From assembly GCA_037389465.1 (NCBI GenBank), contig JAZARR010000197.1, positions 2,900,501 to 2,964,500 of the forward strand: 64,000 nt of DNA, in the 5' to 3' direction. A program made the translations under genes and the position numbers. Shown here piece by piece: positions 22,801 through 34,736 of this stretch (positions are counted from its first letter, which is position 1; every line of letters starts with the position of its first letter). The notes under the pieces are model-generated. The model saw only the letters and a program-made list of their open reading frames with translations. It was not told the origin of the DNA and made no database searches. The DNA comes from Baylisascaris procyonis (lineage: Eukaryota > Nematoda > Chromadorea > Rhabditida > Ascarididae).

Positions 22801-25800
22801 TTCTATTCGAAATTTACACTCAGTTTTCAATAGTCACTTTATTTTATGCAAATTGGAACACATTGAAAAATGCTACGCAAAAAAAAATTCATTATTACAA
22901 TGAAATTTTTCACGTTGAATATCCTAAACAAATTAACTCGCTTTGTTAATTTTGTTGAAATATTTTCTAATGAGAAAGGATTAAAATTAGTGTTTTTTGG
23001 AGTTGTGAATTTCCCAGGCCAAAACTCCGAAAAAATTAAGGACCACCCCTCTGCTTTTTTTGTTTCATTTTTCCGTCATTCAATGAGAAAACATTCTTCT
23101 CACACATGCTAATATTTCTAATCATAAATCACGTAGACCACAAATGAAATGTTTTCTAGTTGAGAGTGCAAAATGCTTCATTCAGCAAGGATATCAGCGT
23201 CAGTTGGTGTTATATTCGGATTTGAAGATTGAAGCGCACGAGCATTCTCGTTGTAGCTCAGGTTACCGATGGATGACGATGCAAACCTCAATGCACAAAT
23301 AGATAGATAACGTTACCGGCTCCGCTAAGTAGCGCTTAGCCTTACTATATATCTCAATAACACAATGCTGAGGAAACTTTCTATAGGTAGCTTATAAAAC
23401 CTATGTTTATATGAACACCAATGTACCTTGTTTCAATACACGCTTAGCCGCATGTTCATGGAGTTTTAAATAAATCTTTAACAGATATTTCCTCTCGGAA
23501 TTTTGGCTTTTTTTTTAGTAAGAATAAAGCAGCTACAGTGTTGTCGCTTACGGATTTGTATATGGATCTAGACAAGAATAAAGCTGTGATGCACCAAATT
23601 TGAATATTTCAGGTAGGTAGGGGGGGGGGGGGGGATGGGCGACTGCAAAGCTGCGTCAACTTATTAAATGAGGAGATGGGACTGTGACGCAAATCAGTGG
23701 TCGTCCTCATAGGTGAAGAAGGAGTGGAAGGGAAGAGATGAAAAAGCACAGGCAATTAAACGAACTCAATTTTCACTTTTGCTAAAATTCGGTGCGTCTT
23801 TTCTTTCCACCTCCTTGCGGTCCATGTGCTGCCTACCTAGGAGATAAGTTATCATAAATATACGACAAAATGCTAATATTAAAATCTACATCCAGGAAAG
23901 TCATTTGACCAATCGTAAGCAGATCGTAATTAATGAAACCTTGATTTGTACTTTTTTCATAGAAGCTTTCAAAAAAGAGTTGAGACTTAGCAGTAAAGCT
24001 GTATTTGGAAAAATTCAAAACCCCGGACGTTGTTGTGAGCGTACAAAAACCCGACTTACTTGGGCACATATCTAAAACTCCCGACTTCCTTGGATATATA
24101 TTTAGATTAACGATATTTTCATCGCTGAAAAGCGGTGCCCAATGGTGCATAGTCGGTATTCTTGAACTCGTAGTAAAAAGTTTTCATTCGATGAAAAAAT
24201 TTGAATATCATCAGTGAATCGCTGAAATTTTCATCACTGGTAATTGGTGGAAAAAATATTTTCTATGACAAATATTTTAATTCTAGGTCCCTAGAAACAC
24301 CTACTTTGGCAGGACACTATAATAGCGTAATATCGAAAAATATTGAATAAGGATCAAAGTAATCTGAAAGAGGGGAAAGGAGAGGAGAAGTAGCCTAAGT
24401 GAGGATTTCTAGTTGATCTTGAATGATTTGAATTTTATTCTTAATGATTTTTAGCAAATAATGGATATTTCTATAAACACAGACAAAATGTTATTTTTTT
24501 ATATGTTCTTCAATAATGAATCTAGAAAAATATACAAAGATATAATAATAACTTAGAAATTTAAAAGGAATTTGTTGTAACTTACTGGCGAGATGAAAAT
24601 AGAACAGCTAGACAAAAGAGATGATGAAAGGTGATTTAAGTGAGGTGAAGAAAAATTTTTCCAAGATATTCGCTTGGATAGATTGCTTGAAAAAATCACA
24701 TTCGGCGAGCAATCGATCATTAAGCTATGCTTTGCAGATCGCTTTAGTTTCTGCGATTTTTTTTACTTCCAAAAGAAAAAATCACTGATAAAAATGCAAA
24801 AATATAGCAAAATAATAGTTTAAAAATTGAAATATAATAGAATAAATAAATAAAAATTGTTGAATATATAACGAATTTGAATCACAAAATGAATAAAAAC
24901 TCATCTAAACATATTAGGAATCCTTATTTAAAAATAATGTTGAAATAATAAAGATAGTAATATTTGTAGAATTCTTTCATTGTTATGAAATGGGAATTTT
25001 ATGCTATAATTTTCTATTATTTTTTTCATTGTCGACATTTACTACAATGATATATTTTTCTAAGCATAAAATTATATACTAGACTAATTTGCTGTAGAAG
25101 GGATTATCATATTTATATGGGTTATTTGATAGTATTATTAAGTAGTACTTGCTCGTGCATGATCGGAGTAATTCTCTTCTGAAGTCTTTCATTACTTATG
25201 AAGAAATATGGCAATTAATCGATGCAATGAGCATTTTATAATCTGCCTTTTTTTTCGAAATATGACAGAGATAAAAATTTTTGATGCATTTGTATTTGAA
25301 TATTTCTAAGGCTGAAAACTAATGAAGTTGCATTAGCGTTGAATGTGAGCAATCGGGATTGCAATATAATGCAACGGTTATCCTTAGGGAGGTGGGCGAA
25401 GTCGATTTAAACAAACTCAATTGCCGCTTCTTCAATGCTGCAATCAAACACGTCAAAAAATTCTTTCCACTCGCTCTGTATTCAGGATCAAAGTCAGTAT
25501 AAAACTATAGAAATGAAAGAAAAGAGAATAAAAATTTTTTTCACCACAAAGCTAGGAGATTTTTGGTAATCCAACCGTAAAATTCTATGGATATACTTTT
25601 TCCCTGTTGTTTCAAAATGATGAAAACATGAGTGTATATCGTAGATCTATATTATAGCAATACTTTTTCAGTGTCTTCAAGCTTATGCAACATTGACTCA
25701 AGCGTAGTGCGACTTCGGTCTCATGCAGTCTCAGATTTTATATCGGTGCCTCGAGAATCGAGATTTTACGTGGCCAAAATTTATCTTTTCCCTTCCCTTC

Positions 25801-28800
25801 CCAATGAATTATTAATTTTATACTTTTATGATTACTGTTTGCGCTGAGAAAATGAGTCGAAAAAGGAGTCAATAATGAGTTTGATAAGAGGATCACTAAC
25901 GCTTATCATAAACTTGCTTAACATAACACCCGACCAGAAAGGCAACACATCTGACCGGAACAGTTGTATCACAAATATCGTTTCAAAATACAATGAAAAA
26001 ATGAGGAAGCACGTACTAGATCACTAAGCAAAAATATTGCTAATAAATGACTCAACGACGGTTACCGATAACGAAGCATACAATGTGATGATCAATCGAT
26101 AAGGATCAGAGTGAAAGATGATCGATTATCGTGTGAGAGGGGATGTGATCAGAGATTAGTGCATACCATTGAAGTTCATCTTCGCTAATCGGAATGGTTT
26201 TTGCATCGATTCGAATACACAGCGAGCACAAACAATTCTTCATCGATGGTTTAGACTGACAAGCTTTAAGGCTGCACAGCACAATGCACACAAAATGAGC
26301 GTCTTTCTATTGTTCCGTTTGCAAAGAAGGGCGGTTCATTGCACGAGAAATATCCACGCTCAACTAGACGCTTAGTTCTTTAAGCCGATCCACAGATGTA
26401 CCCCGGAGGATACTCGCAGATGTATTTTGTTTGCGGTCAATTCCAGAGATAACGTTGAAATCAGTCAATCATTCGTCTACTTGTTTATTCGAAACGTATT
26501 TGACACATTTGAAATGGCACACCTTAAACCTCAATCCGACTTTAGACAAGCGCATCCGTTATCATTTTTTCGACTTCATGTAACCGTTTCGGCAATCCAG
26601 AAAGTAGATAAGAGAGAAGGAAAAGATTTAACATGGTAGTACTTGCCTATCTCTGTTTATAAACTTATCAACTACCATTAAACATAGGAAGATTTTTAAT
26701 GAGGGAGGAGTCGATCAGTTCGACTCTTCCATTGTTAATGCATCATGTTAAAATGATTTATTTTATAAAACTCTTGTCCCCACCTACTACTAAAACATGC
26801 TTTACACCTATCATGGAGGGCTTTACTTTATGAATGAAAACGATAAATATTTTCCTATTGCATTATTTACAAACTTCTTGAAAACTGGAAAGATGCAGCT
26901 AAATTAGGGGGATGGAAATTATGTACGATGACGAGGGAGAGGAATACAAAAAAATAAAGAAAGGCATATATGAAGTTCTTGCAAGTAGAACAACTCATCA
27001 TGTCAATGTAGAATTTTCACCCTGTTAACTTAAAACTTTACTATTAAATAGAAACTTTACTATTAATTCAAAACTTGAGCATGTTGAGAAAGTTTGCGCA
27101 AAAAAGTTTAGTTAATCTATGATGCGTTTGTTGGTTAGCACCTGCTCGAATGACGATGATGAAAGTGGCTAATATTCTGAAAGCAAAAATCGGCTCATTT
27201 TTCCAACGTGAATGACTGACAACGTCATAGCGTAATATATATCCCTACGGAAGTTGATTCGCAATGCAAAGCGTAAAGTTCATCGCAATATTTCATACGT
27301 AAAAAATAAAAAAAATTGCAACAAAAAATTAAATATGTAATTAAAAAATAAGCAAAGATAGAGAGAGAATGGAAAAGTGAACTTGACGATATGCGCTTAT
27401 GGATTGTATCCTTCTTGACAACCGATTTCATAAATTACCAAGAAATATCTTCGTATCTTAATTGATTCGACTGCTCACATAAATTGTTTTCAACAAAAAA
27501 ATCGTCTGTCCCTAAGCGGATCGACGCACAATTAGAAAACTAGGAGGTATTAAATGTACCATATTTTTCCAGCATTAAATATTTTAAATTGTTTCAAAAG
27601 TAACTGATCAACACAAGTGATGATACTAAAGATTAACCCATATACTGATGCATATTATAAACACCAAATCTTTTAGATGCATTTGTTGCCAAGTTGAAAC
27701 ATTATAGATAAATGTAAAAGAATGATTCCTGAAAACAAGGATAGGCCTTTGCTTTTCAAAATTAAACAAAGAAACAATATTAATTTTACTTATGCATTAT
27801 AAGATTTGTTAATATAGATCTGAACAGTAAGAGATAAAGCAATTTTGAAAAGAAGGAAAGTTTCATAAGTGAACTTATATACCAATAATTTACCTGATAA
27901 TACGATGAAAATAAATCTACATCATCGAGTTAAAAAGTAGGATGATGTCAGTGACAAGCGGTTATTCATCATGTTCTGAATTGTAATTGCCAAGCGTCGA
28001 AAGTGACTTTTCACGCGTTCAGAGGGCAACACTGCTGCTCATAACGGAATAGAATTTTAATGGTTCTTTTTTTTAAGGGTAGAAAATGCACACACCTCAT
28101 GAGGAGCGGCGGGCGGCCACTTGTGAAAGTGGTGCTCGGGAAAGAAGCCCTTGAGGGGGGCACTGGATGAACGTGACTGTGTGGGGTATGAACCCCGGGT
28201 GTTGATGTTTGAGAAGGGCCGACCATACTCTGAACCCATTCTGGATATTTGTACAGGCAACACGAACGGATTTTCTTTGGTAACGGTGGTGGCTCTTCTC
28301 TGAAATGAGCAACACATATTTAGTTTTCATACATGATCGAGCAGAAAGCTCTAAGCTTAAACCCGAGCGATCACCTCACTCGAACTGCTGCAGAATTGGT
28401 GTATCATCAGCACTATGTTACGAGAGTTGCTAGGATACCAAGATGGGCAATAATTTTTAAACCACATTTCAGTATCCTGTTACTTTAGAACTTCTGTGGT
28501 TTGTATAAAACATACTATAATGTAATTTCCACCTCATCACCTTTAAATACTGTTTATTCGACTCTTTTTCTAAATCACCGCTTCTCGCATATTCTATTTT
28601 TTTATGTTTGGTGGATTAAGCCTGCCAATATTTTTGATTGTATTTCGAGTTGAAATTCATATCACTATACTAGAGTTGCTGAAATGATGTCTTGAAGGAC
28701 ATTCAGCTGATTTGGGTCTCGCTTTTCAGTCATAAGCAAGCAATAAAAAGGCCTGAACACGGGAGCAGTTCACTTATATACCACCAAATAATCCCTTCTA

Positions 28801-30655
28801 TTTACTATGCAAATATATCATAAACAGGAATTAAGCATGCTATAAGTGGAGTTGAGAATATAATATTTCATGATAGAAGAATCGGTATTACGAAGAAACT
28901 CTCAATGATCAAAACTTCTTAAACGCCATCGCGGAGCGATTATTGAGAAAGTCATTTAATATCCGGTCATTCGTTTGTCCACTTGCTAAACCTTTCATTT
29001 GTTTTTTCGAGGATTCACTTTACCTTTTAGAAAATACATTAGTTCGTTTAATGAATATTCTATTCTTTCAAACAATCCCCAACACATAGGAGGGAATTGC
29101 AGGAGGAGGGAGGAGAAGAGAAGAGGGCAGAGGAGGAGGGGGAGGCGGAAAGGTCTAATATGAGCTCTGTTATCCGCCATTTGCGCCACTATTTTAATGA
29201 TCGATTTTTGGAATTTAGTAAGCATAAAGTAATAACTTCACAGCATGAGCATGAGCAAGTTTTTAAAGAATGCTGATTACTATAAAGTAACAGTGATTAT
29301 AATGAATTCTATTTGCTATAAATTGCTTTATGCTATAATCGACCGACGCAATAAGCTTCATTGATGGTTCACTGATATCGAGTACAATAAAATTAGATGT
29401 CCGTTTTTGAAAATGACGATTGTGCACTCATATATTTCAGCTTCCTCCATTTAAATGTTTAAAATCGTACAGGATGTGAATTCGATGCTCCGCTATAAGG
29501 ATCCTTTTATCACTTTGGGAATCATCTTTCGGTTTTTTAAACTCTAATTGAATCCAACCCTCTATATTAGTACTAAGGAGTTTTGTAAAATCTAAAAGCC
29601 TGGAATCTCTCCTAACTGTATGGCCGGGGAGAACCTCATCGGTCTAGAAAATGATAATATTATGGAAGCCCCGAAGAACGTGAAGCTATATTTTGATCAA
29701 GTATTCCCTGACAGCGATCTGAACGCAATCATCACAAACTCTGGTCATCTAAATGGCTTTCGCCTTCCCATCTATAATATTGTTAAGGAAATTCTGGCAA
29801 CGATTCCAGGCTTCCATGTGAACTCTTACTCTTCCACCTTTGCAAGAATTTTGCGAATATTTAAATCAACTTTTCAATGTATGCCATTCCGGGAGCTAGT
29901 ACATTTAAAAATTTAAATATTGCCAAAAAGTAAGAAGGAATTTTCGCATTTTGAATATGAAACTGAAAGTACTAAAAGTAAGGAAAAGGTTATACCAATA
30001 CCACAATGACATTTCACCCGAAAAAAAAATCGTAGACTATGGCAGAAGCAATAACTGAAAAAGTGCATCATAGGACTAGCACAACATACGCTGAGTTCAT
30101 AAGTTATCAGGAAGTAACTGATATCAGGCAATAGTACGATCATTTAATCCAACCGCTCACAGAAATTTTAAATGATAAATTTCTTTTTCCAATGTGATAG
30201 CAGTGTGAAACTTATGCAAATTTCTTGCTTATGTTTAAATGTCTATAATTTCTTCCACAAACGATGAGTGAATATTATGACGCATATTATACTCAGTAAA
30301 CGTTGTGAATCAAGTTTAAGTGGTTCCTAAGTTGGACAGCAGCCAAATAGATGGATGCATATGAAAAAACGTACTACAGTTTTTTAGGAGTAAATTTATA
30401 AAAAAAAAAGCATAAAAATTCTGCACTCTTATTGGAAAAGATTCTAAATAATGGATGCAATCCGCATATTTTAAAGATGCGTGAGAATGAAACAAAACAA
30501 AAGCGAGTGAAGAAATCAATAACGTCAAATAACCTAATTCAAGATGAACGAATGAATTCGAATCGTAGATTATAAAAAGTAAATTTTCGATTAACGTTTG
30601 AATAAGAATGAAAGACGATTCAACACCTTTTGCTTATACATAAAAATTTTCATTA

Positions 30656-30698
<43 letters not shown>

Positions 30699-33600
30699 GT
30701 CGATGTGCTGCGTGTACTGAAAAGATGGTGGAAAAGCTTTAAAAAAAGCTAATGTGCGTAAGCTTGCAACAAAACAGTAAGCATTAAAAATTCATTGTAT
30801 GCGAACAAATGCATTTAAGTGTAAAGCATAAAGTAAACAGAAAATTCCCATCATAAGCCATTCAATGAATTTGTACAAAAAAAAAAAATAGATCGTGCAA
30901 ATCGAAGTGTTTGCGGCCAGTGCATTGTGAGGGAAATTGCGTCGATTAGCTCGTATGATTCTTAGCTGACGCTCTGAAATAATGATTTCATTTCAATAAG
31001 GAATAATTGGAAAGTCCAGGACGGGCATATAAAGATTCCCCGGATCCTTGAATCGCCCTCCCCCATAAACCCCCTCTAACATTCGACACGGTTCTAGTAC
31101 GCCCGTAGGTTCATCCAATCATTTATTCCTGGAAACTTCGATTTTTTTTTTCATTATGGAGGTGTAGATGTAAAGGTAACATAGTGGGTGGTAAGCTTAC
31201 AATCACGCTACGAACAAATAGCCCTCTTCAATGAAAAAAACAGCAATACCATCTATTCTAGCTCATCCACCCAGCATTTTTTCTATGGTAAAGAAACCTC
31301 GCTTAGAATAACTTGCTCCTTTTGTTTAAAAAATTAGTTAAAAAATTTCATTGCATATTATCAACATAATACCACTCATACGCAATAAATATTATTCCTA
31401 TATTTACACGGCAATTTTTATACCACTTTAATTTATATTTACTTATATTTATTTACATATTTATTTTATTTATACCTGTATATTGCCACATCTTATCAGA
31501 ATGTCCCCTCCAATTCTTTGTGAAATACCTTCCCCAGGAAAACCTAGAAGGTTATATTCACGAAAATTCTAGCCAACATTCTCGTAGATATAATTTGAAA
31601 TCCTCTTGCGCAAATGTACAATAAGTGATTATTATAAACGAGCGTAAGCTCTAAATTAAAATCATTGAAGTGAAGACGAAAAAGGACGATAGAAATTTGG
31701 CTTACACCTTAGGAGCCGTATGCTGAAGAAATGATGATAAGAGATCGATCGGAAACGGAAATATTATTGTCGAATTCTTTTCCGCACTGCAACAAAAATT
31801 AGCATATATCAAGGTAATAATACTTTTATAATTTGAAAAAAACTTGAATATTCATCGTTCATAAAGAAAAGTAATCTGAAAGGAAGGAATAAAGGAGGGA
31901 TAAGGAAATTTTAGAATGCGAGGAAACTATGAGAAACGAAAACCTTTCAATGAAAGAAAAAGGAAATTGCGGAAAATTTGCACTTTACTATAAAATAGGA
32001 ATTTTTTGTGAAGTATAGAGGGTGGGAACAGCAAGCATCATTCTATAACCCATATACTGAACCATTATTCCCCTCCCTCCCCCTTCTCTTCATTCTTCCT
32101 CTCCTCCCTTCCAACAATTCATTTCTTTGAGATTCTTGACTTTCAAGAACCATTGAGGAAAATCGCAAAAACTTTTTCATTTGATTACATATCTTGCAGA
32201 CACTTCATATTACAAATAAGAATACTTGCACTTCCTGGATCTGAAACACATTCTAGAATATAACGCTGGAACCCTACTCCCCTTTCCAAAGAATGTGGGC
32301 AATTCCTAAGACACATTCGATAGCATTTAGAGAAGAAGGAAAAGAAGAGAAGTGGTAAAAACAGTGCGCTTAACAGCCGAACTCAAAACGATGGCAGTAA
32401 AACAGCCGAAAATCCACCTACACCTCTTTCATTCCGCACATATCCAATGAGTGACCTATCCGGGAAAGTGATTTCCTTATTACAATTCCAACGTGAAGAA
32501 TAGAAATGCTACACTTGAAGTAGCGATCAAAGCGTGAAAAATCCGCATAGTTCATTTTCCAGTGCCTATGTGAAGCACTGAAAATAACATACGGTCATTG
32601 GCAAAAACCGGTGGGAAAGTGGACGATGCGAAAATTTTGGAAAAAAATTTAAACATTAGACCTGATCGAATTCAGCGTTTGTAGATATCGTAATTGCAAT
32701 GCAGAAGGTGATTCGGCGATCACCTCGGCAGCCTCTTTCAATGCTCGTGATGCTTTTTGCTCCCCTTCCGCAACGATCACCTACGATTGCTCCAATTAGG
32801 ATATTATTCCCAAAAAAAAGCTTGAAAACATTTCAAATATTTAGAACGCCTTTTCGCGAATCGCGAAGTCGATGATATTATATACTTGTCATCTCATTTT
32901 ATTCCTTAAAGACATAACAAGCATATAGCTAAGTAAACAGGTAATAATATTGAAAAATGTCGCGTTTTTGATGTAACTCTCTCCGCTAGCCGAAATACTG
33001 AACTGCATTGGACTTGTGGCATCAGCGTCAAGTTAACAAGTGATCTTATCCGTCCGCTTTCCCCCCGCTCCCATGACACCTTTCCTCTAATCGTAGGCTT
33101 TAGCTTATGCCAGTTCATTAAAGTAGTGAAAGCGTCGTTATAACTTTTCACAGCTAAAGTTCAACAATACTATACAGCTCCAAATAAAACCTCAAAGGGA
33201 AAAAACTTTTAGGTTGGTGGGAAATTCTTTCCTGTTCTGAGGAAGCAAAACAATAAAGCTTTTCAAAAACTTGAAATCAATTCATTCCGGAATTTTACAA
33301 CGGAAAAGGATTTTTCGGAAGGAAATGGAGATAATTTTCAGAAAAATTAGAGAACAGGTTTTAAAGCCTTTCATTGACGTAGACGTTCAAGAACAAGACG
33401 CCTCGCCGAAAACACTTGGTCTGAAAGCTTTTGCAGAAAAAATGCTCATAGTGGAGGGGGGGGGTGGAGGACGTTGCATAATCGGGAAGTCACCATTTCC
33501 CGATTATTTTGCAACAAATTTCACATCAAAGCTATATACCCTTCCTAAGACGGAAAAGTGTCTGTCCGCAAGAACTGCAGCTCATAAAAGGGCCACTTCG

Positions 33601-34648
33601 TTCATATATTGCGATGGCGAAGTCCACGCTCCAGATTTGCGAGCGTAATTTTGCGCAATGACATTTCGCACACGTGCATGCACCCGGTTATTGCATGCTG
33701 AGATCATCCGGGCAACAAACAATTAACGCCTCAATGCTTTAGAAGAACAATTTTCCTCTCTGCAACTTCAACCTGAACCCAAATTTAAACCCAAATGGAG
33801 ACCTGAAGTTGAGCTTGAGACCTTGTTTTGCGAAACCGTAAAGCCAAACTAAATGTCATGGCATAACATTCTGTAGATACCAAGTGAATTCCTCCAGCAT
33901 TTTCATCGAGTATAGCAGAAGTTCAAGATTCTATTTGTTTATACGCTGTAGCAAAACGTCCAGCCATGTCCATTCTCTGCAGAAATCCCGTCTATCCGAT
34001 GACCAACGTAGGCAAACTTCATTCCTACCTCTCCCTCAGCCGTGAATTCGCCGCTTACTTTGGAAGCTTTTCAGTGATACCGAAGAAGCAATCCCATTAC
34101 TAAATTATGACAAAAGGAATAATTTCAGTAATCAAATATGAGCATATAAACATGCAAACCTTTGCACGAGCTTCCCTAGCCGCTTCAGCTTCGGATGCCA
34201 TCGCCCTCTGTAGCTGAATCGGAAGTCGTACATCCTTAACCTCAACTCGCTCTACTTTAACGCCCCATGGCTCTGTCGCTTCGTCCAACGTACTCTTCAA
34301 CAATGTTGGCTGTCGGTTATGCATATTAAATAACTTTTAATTACACAGAACACCTGTCCCTCCATTCAAGGTGGCCTTGTTGATTAGAGTTCAATCAACA
34401 TTGCAAGGTGAAAAAATCAACGAAAATGGACTAGCGTGAACGCGGGATCAGACCACAACTCGGAACGGGGAAAAACGAGACATCTTCAACCACTGATTAA
34501 AGAACACAAGATCCAGGGATTATCTTTGCTTTGCTGCTACGCATAAAAATAGTCATGCCTACAGACATAAAAGTACCATTCTACTTTTTCTAGTACCCAA
34601 ATAGTTACTTCCATAGCATCAATGGCGAAAATGTTTTCATTTTCTCAA

Positions 34649-34736
<88 letters not shown>

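Larger units (their letters stand above)
28300..31705 (-). other. mec-2 intron 7 (3.4 kb)
   Basis: AT-rich intron. It holds a G/A polypurine tract at 29091-29152 (pyrimidine-rich in the mec-2 RNA), a TA dinucleotide repeat at 30658-30698, and a plus-strand open frame at 29620-29916 listed separately. Confidence 0.6.

Noticed and set aside
33271..33648. 125-codon plus-strand frame in mec-2 intron 5
   Set aside because: It has a TTG start, crosses a G-run translated as polyglycine, and shows no recognised similarity or splice context.
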